A DNA stretch of 64,000 bases from Arachnia rubra (GCF_019973735.1 NZ_AP024463.1:2852001-2916000); one strand, 5' to 3'; positions 27,041 to 36,122 are shown, counted from the first letter of the stretch. Numbers and translations are program-made. The notes: generated from the letters alone by a model not told the origin.

Positions 27041-28453
27041 TCAGTCCGTGGTCGCGCTGACGTCATACCCCGGTCGCCCCGCGAGCACATCGACGGACCT
27101 CCCGTCGATGTGGTGCCACAGCCACCAGGTGGCCAGGACCAGCACCGGCAGCCCGAAAGCGACCTGGGCGGACGACGTCACCACGATCACGATGGTGGCG
27201 CTGAGCCAGACCCGCTGCCAGCGCAGGCTGGGAAAAGCCAGGGCCACGAAGGGCGCCACCCAGGTGAAGTACCAGGGCTGTAGCGCCGGCCCGAGGACCG
27301 CGAAAGCCAGCAGACCCCCGAGCAGGACGATCCAGGGTCGTCCGGGCTCACCGGGCCGGGGCCCGAAACGCACCACGAGCCAAGCCCAGGCCCCCAGCAC
27401 CATCACCCCGGCCACGAGCGTCAGAATGCGTTGCGCCGGAGTCACCCATGCGTCAAGCGCCAGGAGCTTCATCACCTGGATGATCCACGACAGCGGTGAG
27501 TCGTTCATCACGGCCAGCGGGCTCCCTGCGGTGCTGTTGCTCCAACCGAACCCGAAACCGGAGCCCAGCGACACCGCGGCAAACACCGCCACGGCCGCAG
27601 CCCCCGCCGCCGCGGCGCGTCCCGCCAGCCGCGCCCAGGAGCGTCCTGGCGAGGCCGCCCACGCCAGGGCCACGATCCCGAGTCCCGCCGCGGCCCCCGA
27701 CTGCTTGATGGTCAGGGACGCGCCGATCAGGACCCCGCCCAGCAGCAGGCCAGACCACCCGCCCCGCTGGGCCGCGACGACAGCCAGAGCGATCAAGGCC
27801 ACCAGCACCGCGTCGTTGTGCACTCCGGCGATCCATTGGAAGACCAGCAGCGGAGTGGCGATCCCGGCCCACAGGGCAGGACCGGTAGGGACACCGATGC
27901 GCACCGCAAGCCTCCTGACCGCCCAGGCCACCACCAGCAGGCACCCCAGGTGCAGCAGCCGGAACAGCAGTATCCCCAGCCACGGCACACCGCCGCTCAA
28001 CCAGAAGACAGCCGCGAAGATCAGCAGCGCTCCCGCGGGATAGACCGACGTGGTCTCGACCCAGTCCACCCCGACCTCAATCCCTGGCAGTCTCGGCTCG
28101 CCGAGCGTCATGGCATAGGGGTCGTGCCCGTTGAGCACCATCCAGCCCTGCGTCAGGTAGGCGTTGACGTCGAGGCTAAAGAGCAGCGGGGCGGCCAGCA
28201 ACGGCAAAGCCCACAACACCGTCGCCATGACAGGCCGCGGGAACTGCGGCCCGGCCTGCCACCACGCCAGCAGCAGTGCCGAACAGGAGATCAGGAACAA
28301 ACCGGCCAGCAGATAGTCGGTCACCGTGACCGCAGGACGTGGCACCAGCCAGCCCAGGACGCTCGTGAGTGCGCTGGCAAGAGTCCCGAACATCACCCAG
28401 CGCCAGCCATGGGCAGGAGGAGCGGCCTGGGAGCGCAATTCACAACGGGACAT
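27041..28453 (-). CDS. Polyprenol-phosphate-mannose-dependent mannosyltransferase, MptA/MptB-like
   Basis: This 470-residue polytopic protein has about 12 membrane segments. Early loops carry SLDVNAYLTQGWMVLNGHDPYAM and YPAGALLIF, which resemble the GT-C mannosyltransferases that extend the alpha-1,6-mannan of lipomannan in actinobacteria. The ATG at 28453 (MSRCELRS) is preferred over an upstream frame that lacks hydrophobic or homologous sequence. The C-terminal LQPWYFTWVAPF is also typical. The enzyme would act at the outer membrane face using polyprenyl-phosphate mannose. Confidence 0.75.
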   Translation of the reverse strand: MSRCELRSQAAPPAHGWRWVMFGTLASALTSVLGWLVPRPAVTVTDYLLAGLFLISCSALLLAWWQAGPQFPRPVMATVLWALPLLAAPLLFSLDVNAYLTQGWMVLNGHDPYAMTLGEPRLPGIEVGVDWVETTSVYPAGALLIFAAVFWLSGGVPWLGILLFRLLHLGCLLVVAWAVRRLAVRIGVPTGPALWAGIATPLLVFQWIAGVHNDAVLVALIALAVVAAQRGGWSGLLLGGVLIGASLTIKQSGAAAGLGIVALAWAASPGRSWARLAGRAAAAGAAAVAVFAAVSLGSGFGFGWSNSTAGSPLAVMNDSPLSWIIQVMKLLALDAWVTPAQRILTLVAGVMVLGAWAWLVVRFGPRPGEPGRPWIVLLGGLLAFAVLGPALQPWYFTWVAPFVALAFPSLRWQRVWLSATIVIVVTSSAQVAFGLPVLVLATWWLWHHIDGRSVDVLAGRPGYDVSATTD

Positions 28454-28622
28454 CACGCATAACTCTAGTGCCGCGTGACGGGAGTTCGCCGGGTGTTTTC
28501 TTCGCCCGGCTGCCTCAGGATCATCCACCCCGAAGGCTGCGAGATTTTACCAGAGATTTTCGAGAGCCAGCGATGGAATCATGTCATACGATTGGCTGGA
28601 CGACCGACCGCAGGGAGAACCC

Positions 28623-29087
28623 ATGAAGGCCTTCATCCGAGTGCTCCAGGACATCGCCCTGATGCTCACCCGCATCGTCATGGGCGTTGTGATGGTTACT
28701 CATGGATGGCACCGCTGGCAGAACGAGGGGATTACCGAGGAGGCGAACATCCTGGAGCGGGTGGGGATACCGGACCCCGCCCTGATGGTGTGGCTGCTGA
28801 TCGGTTTCGAGGTGATCGGCGGCATCTTCCTGATCTTCGGCCTGGCCACCCGGGTGATCAGCTTCGGGCTGATGGTCCTGAACATCGGGATCATCGTGAC
28901 GCTGAGGTCGAGCACGTTCTACGTCCACGACTCTGGCTGGGAGTACAACGCGGTGATGGCCGTCGTCGGCCTGATGCTGATGGCCCATGGCGCGGGGCGG
29001 ACGGGCCTGGATCACCTTTTCGTGACGCCACGAGAGCAGCCGCTGCCAGAGGAGTCCGACCCTGGACCCACCCACGCCGCATTCTGA
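28623..29087 (+). CDS. DoxX family membrane protein
   Basis: This 154-residue protein has four membrane helices. Helix 1 is in the DIALMLTRIVMGVVMVTHGWHRW stretch, which is characteristic of the DoxX/DoxD family, and the later LIFGLATRVISFGLM block also fits. GGGAGA precedes the ATG. DoxX proteins are linked to redox homeostasis and membrane-associated oxidoreductase complexes, but the role of this copy is unknown. A short inverted repeat GGCCGC...GCGGCC (29101-29121) follows the stop and may be a weak terminator. Confidence 0.8.
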   Translation: MKAFIRVLQDIALMLTRIVMGVVMVTHGWHRWQNEGITEEANILERVGIPDPALMVWLLIGFEVIGGIFLIFGLATRVISFGLMVLNIGIIVTLRSSTFYVHDSGWEYNAVMAVVGLMLMAHGAGRTGLDHLFVTPREQPLPEESDPGPTHAAF

Positions 29088-30054
29088 AGCGCGTTCTGAG
29101 GGCCGCGGGCTCGCAGCGGCCTGCCACCCTCGCCGGGTCACTACTCCAGTTTTCAACGACTGAGAACTGAAATCAATTAGCGCACTTTTAGATGCCTGAA
29201 GTTAATGATGCGCCATCAGCCGACACCCTGGGGAAACTGTTATGGACGTCGGGACGGCAGGTTGTTGCATAAGAAACCATCCGCGCACACGAAAACCAGC
29301 TGTGCACGCAGCGCCCGCCATCATACCAGATCAGGAGCATATTCCCCATCAATCCCGGTCCGGCCCGGCCCCTCCTAGCCTTACGACGAAGCCGTCAGAC
29401 CTTCAAACACCCCGAAGATACCCCAGACTGCTTATCCTTAAACCCCGATCAGATGCAAAACACCTAGCCAGAGGGGTGTTGATAACTTTTAGACGCGCTC
29501 GCGCCACCTCTACCAGTCAGATGCCCTCCGGGAGTCCAGCCGAGATATAGCATAAACCCGAAGCAGCCTTCAGGATCACAAAAACAGTCGCCTTTCCCAG
29601 CACCCCCAGCCGGCGAGCAACAATATGTATAAACGAGATTTTCCAGACATTCTATAAAATAGAGCAAGTCTTTTCTAAATCCCCGCCTATTATCCTTTTC
29701 ACAAACAGCCCAGAAGGAACCAAAAGAAGCTCCCGGCAAGGCATGACACAGCTTTCGCATTTCATTAGAAAAATGAGGATTTCCTGAAACACAACCGAAA
29801 CAAAAGAATATATCAACAGCAGATCAAAGTGGCGTTGACTAGGACTTTTGCCCGCAGAAAAGCCAAAATAAAGCGTCCAAGGCGCCCCCACCGCCACCCT
29901 ATCTGCGACCATGTTTCTAAGAAACTTCACAGTTGACTGGGCCCTTTGGAGTAAAGTAGAGTGCAGCAAACAACCTGAGAGCGCGCCGGGGGAGCATAAA
30001 ACATTTATGTTGCGTAGCCGATTCCCGCGCCGCGAGACAGCAGGATCGGAGCAC
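29088..30054. other. Gene-free, AT-richer stretch before the lanthipeptide locus
   Basis: No frame in this interval has actinobacterial codon usage or a recognisable product. The longest frames are Cys/Ser-rich on the minus strand or Pro-rich on the plus strand and lack ribosome-binding sites. Base composition is clearly lower in GC than the flanks from about 29,500 to 30,000. It probably holds the leader of the regulator gene and remnants of older insertions. Confidence 0.4.
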
Positions 30055-30058
30055 ATGG

Positions 30059-30691
30059 ATGACAATTTCACATTCAAACAATTCGGCCGAAAGGACGACA
30101 ACATCCGCAGTTCATGTGGTTCGTGGACTTGAATCTTTAGTGGGGGCGCATCTTCGCTCCCTGCAGACGCTGCACCGTTCCCATCCGGGGCGGGTCACGG
30201 TCACCTGGAAGCATCTGCTGATAGCCCCGGCCCTGAATTCAACCGACCTGTCCCGGTTGCACTCGTATCGGGGCGACTACCTGATAGTCGGGGTAGTGTG
30301 CGACTCCATAGGCCGGCACACCAAAAGAGTGCTCGACGCCGGCGCCACCGGCGTGTTGAACACGCTGCTGGATCCTTGGGTCTGGGCCAGCGGGATGCTC
30401 TCCCAATGGGCCGAGATCAGCGCGGAGAGGCAGCAGGCCAACGTCCTGGAGACCCTTAGTGAGGCTGACCACCAGCTGATGTCCGAGCTGGCCCGGGGAG
30501 CGTCGACGCTCGAGTTGGCTCAGAAGTACTTCATCTCGGAACGCTCTATGTACCGTAGGTTGCGCGACCTGTATGCGCGCCTCGGGGTGCGCTCACGCGA
30601 GGAGGCGGTCGTCGTGTGCTCGACGGTCAATGCGCGCCTGGGCAGCACGCCGATCACCTTGGACTCGATCTCCCCGGCATCCCCTTGCTGA
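30059..30691 (+). CDS. LuxR-type HTH regulator with degenerate receiver-like N-terminus
   Basis: This 210-residue protein ends in a LuxR/NarL-type helix-turn-helix (residues about 135-195: LSEADHQLMSELARGASTLELAQKYFISERSMYRRLRDLYARLGVRSREEA). The first 120 residues have the alternating pattern of a receiver domain (LLIAPALN, DYLIVGVV) but no phosphorylatable aspartate, so it is probably an atypical regulator. A GGAG box precedes the start. It points at the lanthipeptide genes and its last 170 bases run antisense to the end of lanT. Control of that cluster is inferred from position. Confidence 0.7.
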   Translation: MTISHSNNSAERTTTSAVHVVRGLESLVGAHLRSLQTLHRSHPGRVTVTWKHLLIAPALNSTDLSRLHSYRGDYLIVGVVCDSIGRHTKRVLDAGATGVLNTLLDPWVWASGMLSQWAEISAERQQANVLETLSEADHQLMSELARGASTLELAQKYFISERSMYRRLRDLYARLGVRSREEAVVVCSTVNARLGSTPITLDSISPASPC

Positions 30692-32805
30692 TCAGGCTCA
30701 CGCGAGTACAGGTCGGCGTAGCGCCCACCGATGCGCATCAGCTCACGATGGGTCCCCGACTCCACGATGCGCCCGGCCTCCATCACCAGGATGCAGTCGG
30801 AGTCCACCACCGTGGACAGGCGGTGGGCGATGACTATCCGGGTGCAGGAAAGGTCCCCGAAGAACCTGGAGACGACATCCTCAGACCGGTTATCGAGGGA
30901 GCTGGTCGCCTCATCGAGCACCACCAGCTTGGCTGCCTTCAGCGCCGCACGCGCCAGCACGATGCGCTGCTTCTGGCCTCCAGAGAAGTTGTCCCCCAGC
31001 TGGGCTATGGGCGTGTCATAGCCCAGGGGTAGTTCCGCGATCTCGTCATGCAGCCCGACGTCCCTAGCGGCCCTCTCAATCTCAGCCTGGCTGACCTTCC
31101 CCATACCCCAGGAGATGTTGCTGGAGACGGTGCCGCTGTTGAGGGTTACGTTCTGCGGCACATAGGCCACTTGCGCATGGAATCTCTCGCGGTCGAAGTC
31201 GTACATGTCGACCCCGTCGATGGTGATCTGCCCCTGATCAGTCGTGTAGAGCCCCACCAGCAGCCGGCCCAGGGTGGTCTTCCCGCAGCCGGACGGACCC
31301 ACTATCGCGATCTTGGATCCAGCCGGCGCGTCGAAGCTCACATCCTGCAGGACGGGGGCCGCAAAGCTGCCGTAGGCGAAGGAGAGGCCCCGCACCGAGA
31401 GATCCCCCGTCATGGGCCAGTTGTGTACTCCCCGGAAACCCTGCGGGGTCTCACGCAGCAGCACGTCGGCCACCCGCTCCAGCAGCGCCGCACCCTCGGA
31501 CAGCTTGGTGTAGGACCCCGCCATGCTGGCCACCTGCCCCAGCAGGACGCCGGAGAGGGTCTGCACCGAGACGACGAGGGCCATCGGCATGTCCGCTCGG
31601 GTTAGTACCAGGACCAGCAGGATCAGCAAGGGCCCGATGAACTGGAGGGCCATGGTCACCGACGAGAACCCGGTCTGGAGGGTCTGTAGCCTGCCGAACT
31701 GCTTCAGCAGCGCGTCGTTGTCACGATTCCAGCGTTCGATGTAGTGCTCCTCGAGCGCGTTGGTTTTGATCATCTCCAGGGCGGTGATCGAGGCGACCTG
31801 GGTGCGTTCCAGTTCAACCCGGTTCTGTGTCTCTTCAAGGGCCACGGACGTGATTGCCCGCGCCGAGAACACCGATATCAGCACTACTAGGAGGACCAGG
31901 GCCAGGGCGACGGCGACGCCCAGCGGCGAGACCCAGGTGATCCAGACGAGCACCGCCACCACCAGCACCGCGCTGACCAGGGTCTGCACGAGGTCCGTCG
32001 TGATCAGCGATCTCAGCTCCTGGACTGCCGACAGTGTGAACAGCAGATCCCCGGGACCACGCAGGGCGGAGAACTGATACGGCAGCCTCATGAGCCGGGA
32101 GAACAGGTCACGGGACAGGGAGCGTCCCACGGCGAGAGAAGCCATGACGCCGGCGAGGCCTCTGAAGAACACCGCCAGGGCGTATCCCAGCCCCAGGCCG
32201 AACAGCACCAGGAGCATCGCCGCGTCGCGGTGCTGGCCGGGGTCGGGAAGGACCAGCCGCAGGATCTCGGGCAGCGCCAGTGACACACCCGCCATGACCA
32301 GGGAGGCCAGCAGGACCAGGCCAATCAGGGTCCTGTGCCGCCTGGCGTAGACACCCAGCAGGCTCCACTGGCTCGGCAGCTGGCCGGACCGGACGTCGCT
32401 CTCCTGGCCCAGGGTGATCGCGATGCCGCGGAAGTCGCGCTCGAATTCCTCCGTGGTGAGCACCCGCCGCCCGCCGCCCGGATCGAGGATGGTCACCTTC
32501 CTGCCGTGGAACCGCTCCGTCACGACGTAGTGGTGATCGGTCCAGTAGCAGATGGCGGGTGAGGTCAGGAGCGCCACACCCGAGGCCGTCGTGCGGTACA
32601 CGTGTGGCACCCCGCCCTCCTCAGTGAGGATGCGGACGATGTTGGCCATGTTCAGCCCGTCCCGGCCGACGATATACCGCTGCCTGAGGTCGTCGATTGA
32701 GGCGGAGCGATTGTGCTGGCGCAGCAGCATTGCGCAGCAGCACAGGGCGCACTCGGTCTGCTGGAGCTGGCGTATCAGGCGCGGACGTCGCAATCCCACC
32801 GTCAA
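30520..32805 (-). CDS. lanT: Lanthipeptide exporter and leader peptidase LanT (C39-ABC)
   Basis: This protein of about 761 residues has three parts. The N-terminal peptidase C39 domain (1-150) has the catalytic Cys in LQQTECALCC, the His in DHHYVV and the Asp in ILDPGGG. A six-helix exporter membrane domain spans about 160-440. The ATPase domain has Walker A GPSGCGKTT, signature FSGGQKQR, Walker B LVVLDEATS and H-loop IAHRLST. It should cleave a leader after Gly-Gly and export the mature peptide. The TTG start shown overlaps the lanM stop (TTGA); a start 21 codons upstream inside lanM is possible. Beyond LYSREPDQQ the last 50 or so residues are a non-homologous tail antisense to the regulator gene. 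Confidence 0.9.
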   Translation of the reverse strand: MTVGLRRPRLIRQLQQTECALCCCAMLLRQHNRSASIDDLRQRYIVGRDGLNMANIVRILTEEGGVPHVYRTTASGVALLTSPAICYWTDHHYVVTERFHGRKVTILDPGGGRRVLTTEEFERDFRGIAITLGQESDVRSGQLPSQWSLLGVYARRHRTLIGLVLLASLVMAGVSLALPEILRLVLPDPGQHRDAAMLLVLFGLGLGYALAVFFRGLAGVMASLAVGRSLSRDLFSRLMRLPYQFSALRGPGDLLFTLSAVQELRSLITTDLVQTLVSAVLVVAVLVWITWVSPLGVAVALALVLLVVLISVFSARAITSVALEETQNRVELERTQVASITALEMIKTNALEEHYIERWNRDNDALLKQFGRLQTLQTGFSSVTMALQFIGPLLILLVLVLTRADMPMALVVSVQTLSGVLLGQVASMAGSYTKLSEGAALLERVADVLLRETPQGFRGVHNWPMTGDLSVRGLSFAYGSFAAPVLQDVSFDAPAGSKIAIVGPSGCGKTTLGRLLVGLYTTDQGQITIDGVDMYDFDRERFHAQVAYVPQNVTLNSGTVSSNISWGMGKVSQAEIERAARDVGLHDEIAELPLGYDTPIAQLGDNFSGGQKQRIVLARAALKAAKLVVLDEATSSLDNRSEDVVSRFFGDLSCTRIVIAHRLSTVVDSDCILVMEAGRIVESGTHRELMRIGGRYADLYSREPDQQGDAGEIESKVIGVLPRRALTVEHTTTASSRERTPRRAYRSRNLRYIERSEMKYF

Positions 32806-35800
32806 GCCCCAACCCGGTAGGGACCGAAGGTCAGCGGCGACCACAGTGTCAGGCCGCTGGTCAGGCACAACAGCCCGTAGCCTATGCCGGACAGGCCGAT
32901 CATCAGCCCGTCGTTGAGGAAGGTCTTGCTGTCCCGGGAGGCCAGGCCGTGCGCGATGCCGGGGAGCGCATCAGCGAGGCGACGCCTCACCCAGTCACGC
33001 CTCGCAGGGACGGCCTCGGCCAGCAGCATCAGATTGCCCAGGTCCCCATGGCACAGGGTGAAGTTCAGCCCGAAACCGCTGTTGAGGCACTCGTCCAGGA
33101 GGCGCTGCCGGGTGCCGGCGGGCAGCGGCGTACCGATGGTTTCCCGGATCCCAGCCGCCAGGAGGATTCCCGGAGCGCCGTGGCACCACCCTTTGCCCCG
33201 GGACCCCTCGGTCTCGGCATCCATCAGGAACAGCCTGTCGGGGGCACCGAACCAGCGGTCGTGGCGGGCGATCATCTCGCCCAGGGCCGCGGGGATGTCG
33301 GGATGCCGGTCCCGGCAGGCAGCCAGGGCCGCGATCCGGCCGCTGGTGCCGTGGGCCATGCCGCTGTACCGGGTTCCCAGGAACTCGTCGCCCAGATAGG
33401 GATCGCGGAACAGCGCCTGCGGCAGTCCGCGATCGATCACCCGGGACAGGATCCCGTCCTGGTCCAGGGCGTGCACCTCGGGGACGCGGTCCAGGTGGTG
33501 TGCCGCGGCGACTATCCCGAAGATGCCCATCATGAAGTCGCACTCCTCGAAGGCCTCGATCTCGTCGGCCACGCAGGACCACAACCCGAGGCCGGAGCGG
33601 ATCCAGTCCAGGTTTCCCGTGATGATGCCGCCCGCGACGGCGGACCACGCGACGCCTGGGAAACCGCCTGCCATCCCACCGCTGGCTTGCCGGCTGCGGA
33701 CGTCGGCATTCTCCCGCAACGCATCACAGCGCGCCACGAAATAGCTGCCGGCCAGCTCACACAGCTCCGGGTCGCCGAGATGAACACCGGCTGCGGCCAG
33801 GAACAGGGCAATGCCAGAGGCCCCGGCGTACATGTCGTCGCCCAGCTCCTGGACGCGCCAGGGATGCTTCTTCGCGGCGTCCTGGATCGCCGCCCCCAGC
33901 CATCCGGGAGCCCCGCCGTCGCCCCTGAGGGCGAATCGCGCCAGCTCGTCGGCAATGGCGCGGATCAACTTCCCCGGTTCCGCATCGCCAGAGCGCGCGG
34001 CAGCACGCATCCGCTGGTATTCCGGGGCCTTCTCCTCAACATCTAAATTGTCGATGAAGGAGGCTCTTATCAGGCGCTCGTTCAGCAGAAGATCGTTGCG
34101 CGAGAATTTCTCCAGCAGATACTGCGCATTGGACAACGGCGTGCGGCCGAGGACATCGGCGAGCCGGTCGCCAGTCGAGCCGAAGACCGCAGTGTCCTCG
34201 GTGTTGAGCGTGAAATACGGGATATCGCCGTGCATCAGGTCCTCGACCTCTGCGCGGATCACGGCGGCGGGGAACCGGGAGAGCTTGCCGATGCCAGTGC
34301 GGTGATAGAACAAATGGGCCACATCGCTGGACTGCTGCACCAGGGGATGGGCGCCAAGGTCGAGAAGCCTGCCATAGGTCCGGGTGTTGTCGATCAGGGT
34401 GCGCGTGAAAACCCCGGAGAAGCATTCCTTCAGCCAGCAGGACACACGCTCCCGGTGCGCCATCACCCATTCCATCGTGCGCCTATATCCCGCGCACAGG
34501 GCGTTCAGTTCGTCGACGGAGATGATGACCTTGCGGGTGGCCACCTCGCCGCTGACCTCGGGAGCCTGCATCTGGAGGCTGACCCCGCCCGATGAGGAAC
34601 GCTCAAGAGTCATCGTGGGAGCCATCGGGGACTGATCCTCGACATAGCCGAGGAAACCCACATCCACGGAGAGGTGATCGTCGTATTCGGTGTCCATCCG
34701 GCTGGGGAGCAGGCCGCTGTTGATGACCGAGGAGACCAAGGCCAGTTTTATCGGCGTCGGCGGCGTCTTCATCTGGTTGACGCTGAACAGCGTCTCCGCG
34801 TCGATCACGACCGGCAGCCCGGCATGATGCCTCAGGTTCTCATGGTGCATGTCGCTGGCACCCACCAGCTGCAGCAGCGCCAGCAGCTCACCACAGCCGT
34901 CAAAGTAATCGACACCGGGCGGAAGCCGCTTCTCATCGGCCAGCTCCTGCCAGCCCCAGTCATCACCGAGAACCATGCGCAGCCTGCCGAACCGGGTGCC
35001 GGCCGCCTCGTTGAACCGGTCGCACAGCTCCCCCAGCCCACGATCCGCCCTCAGGTCCCGTGGCTTGTAGATCACAGATCTCCCGTCCGCGAACACCAGG
35101 CGTGAGACGCTCTGGCCGCCGCGATGGCCATCCCCCAGACCGGTGAGAATCTGGACGATGTCCCTCTGCTGTCCGGCCAGGGACGTCAGACGCCCATCTT
35201 GCAGGGCCTCGTCGGTGCGTGCGATCAGGGTCAGCAGGTGACGCCGCCGCTGTGCACAGAAGGTGTGAAGGGTTTCACCAAGCCTCGGGAAGGCCCGCAG
35301 CAGCGCGTCCCGGAAATCCGTCCGCCGGCAGAGCCGCGCGAAGGAGCCGGGGCTATCCGGCAGCCGATCAGCGTCTTGGAGGATGGTCATCGCCGAGACC
35401 AGGACCCGGGCCGACATCTCAGCCACGCCATTGGCGATGCCCTGGATATGGCCGTCCGCGATCGCCGCGGCATGGCCGGCAACGCTGGGATAGCGCAGCA
35501 GCTCCTCTGCCACATCATCTAGGTCACGCACCACGGCCGCCCCGAACTCCGTCGGCGGCGACGACTCACTGCCGTCGCCCGGCTCGATGCCGGCCAGTTC
35601 GGCAAGCCCCTGGGTATTGTCCGTCACGGGCGCGATATCTGATACGGAGATCCCGGACACCGTATACAGCAGATCGTCTATCTCGGCCTGGCCGAGTTCA
35701 GGAAACAGGAAAGCCGTATCACTGGTAAGCATGGAGGGCAGATCTTCTAGTGTGATGGTCTTCTGATGTAAATGGGTCGGGCGGTGGGCATCCGTGGCGC

Positions 35801-35813
35801 TTCCCCGCCTCAT
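32802..35813 (-). CDS. lanM: Class II lanthipeptide synthetase LanM
   Basis: This 1003-residue bifunctional enzyme dehydrates Ser/Thr and cyclises Cys onto them to form lanthionine. The dehydratase part (about 90-600) shows the kinase-like motifs KPRDLR, SDMHHENLR and VIDAETLF. The LanC-like part (about 660-1000) shows GMAHGTSG, the zinc cysteine in GWCHGAPG and the Cys-His pair in LCHGDLGN. All three zinc ligands and the dehydratase residues are intact, so it looks functional. The start at 35813 has AGGAA eight bases upstream; MLTSDTAF 27 codons later is an alternative. It lies downstream of the precursor gene, separated by a hairpin. Confidence 0.93.
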   Translation of the reverse strand: MRRGSATDAHRPTHLHQKTITLEDLPSMLTSDTAFLFPELGQAEIDDLLYTVSGISVSDIAPVTDNTQGLAELAGIEPGDGSESSPPTEFGAAVVRDLDDVAEELLRYPSVAGHAAAIADGHIQGIANGVAEMSARVLVSAMTILQDADRLPDSPGSFARLCRRTDFRDALLRAFPRLGETLHTFCAQRRRHLLTLIARTDEALQDGRLTSLAGQQRDIVQILTGLGDGHRGGQSVSRLVFADGRSVIYKPRDLRADRGLGELCDRFNEAAGTRFGRLRMVLGDDWGWQELADEKRLPPGVDYFDGCGELLALLQLVGASDMHHENLRHHAGLPVVIDAETLFSVNQMKTPPTPIKLALVSSVINSGLLPSRMDTEYDDHLSVDVGFLGYVEDQSPMAPTMTLERSSSGGVSLQMQAPEVSGEVATRKVIISVDELNALCAGYRRTMEWVMAHRERVSCWLKECFSGVFTRTLIDNTRTYGRLLDLGAHPLVQQSSDVAHLFYHRTGIGKLSRFPAAVIRAEVEDLMHGDIPYFTLNTEDTAVFGSTGDRLADVLGRTPLSNAQYLLEKFSRNDLLLNERLIRASFIDNLDVEEKAPEYQRMRAAARSGDAEPGKLIRAIADELARFALRGDGGAPGWLGAAIQDAAKKHPWRVQELGDDMYAGASGIALFLAAAGVHLGDPELCELAGSYFVARCDALRENADVRSRQASGGMAGGFPGVAWSAVAGGIITGNLDWIRSGLGLWSCVADEIEAFEECDFMMGIFGIVAAAHHLDRVPEVHALDQDGILSRVIDRGLPQALFRDPYLGDEFLGTRYSGMAHGTSGRIAALAACRDRHPDIPAALGEMIARHDRWFGAPDRLFLMDAETEGSRGKGWCHGAPGILLAAGIRETIGTPLPAGTRQRLLDECLNSGFGLNFTLCHGDLGNLMLLAEAVPARRDWVRRRLADALPGIAHGLASRDSKTFLNDGLMIGLSGIGYGLLCLTSGLTLWSPLTFGPYRVGA

Positions 35814-35855
35814 CCAGGAAATTCCTGAAAATGGCTAGAAAATCCCTGGCCTACT

Positions 35856-35888
35856 GGTTGGGGCCGCGCTCCTCACGCGACCCCAACC
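35856..35888 (-). terminator. Attenuator-like hairpin between precursor and lanM
   Basis: GGTTGGGG pairs with CCCCAACC (8 perfect base pairs), extended after one mismatch by CGCG/CGCG around a 7-base loop. On the minus strand it is followed by GGGATTTTC, a short T-rich run. It sits 19 bases after the precursor stop. Lantibiotic operons commonly carry such a leaky terminator so that precursor mRNA exceeds enzyme mRNA. Confidence 0.6.
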
Positions 35889-35906
35889 ATTGTCACTGGC
35901 TATTTG

Positions 35907-36122
35907 TCAGCAGCCCTTGTGGTGATGGTGGTGGGGCGGCGGGCAGGGCTGGCACCAATTCTTGCTGCATTCCCAGGAGACGGTGCAGACATAGCCACAG
36001 CTGCTGGGATGTGGGACACTCCAGCAGCCACCGCCGGTCTCCGGGGCTTTGGCATCGATTTCCTGTGCCGACAGTTCCTGCAGGAAATCACCGGCCTCAA
36101 GGAATTTCTTGGAAGCAAGCAT
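35907..36122 (-). CDS. lanA: Class II lanthipeptide precursor (71 aa), mersacidin/haloduracin-alpha-like core with His-rich tail
   Basis: AAGGAG eight bases before the ATG at 36122 fixes the start. Residues 1-31 form the leader, with the helical FLQELSAQEID segment typical of LanM substrates and a Gly-Gly-Gly cleavage region (30-32) for C39 peptidases. The core (from 32 or 33) has seven Cys (33, 42, 46, 52, 57, 60, 71) and six Ser/Thr (35, 40, 41, 47, 49, 53). Residues 43-52 read GYVCTVSWEC, the CTxS/TxEC lipid II-binding signature shared by mersacidin, actagardine and haloduracin alpha. The last part, CPPPHHHHHKGC, is unusual: three Pro, five His and a terminal Cys. It lies directly upstream of lanM and lanT. 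Confidence 0.92.
   Translation of the reverse strand: MLASKKFLEAGDFLQELSAQEIDAKAPETGGGCWSVPHPSSCGYVCTVSWECSKNWCQPCPPPHHHHHKGC

Noticed and set aside
29464..29760. A Cys-rich 98-residue minus-strand frame as a further peptide gene
   Set aside because: The cysteines are scattered over the whole frame, there is no leader or ribosome-binding site, and the region looks non-coding and AT-rich.
29652..30104. A 150-residue minus-strand frame overlapping the regulator leader
   Set aside because: Codon usage and composition are not gene-like, no start signal is present, and it overlaps the regulator start.
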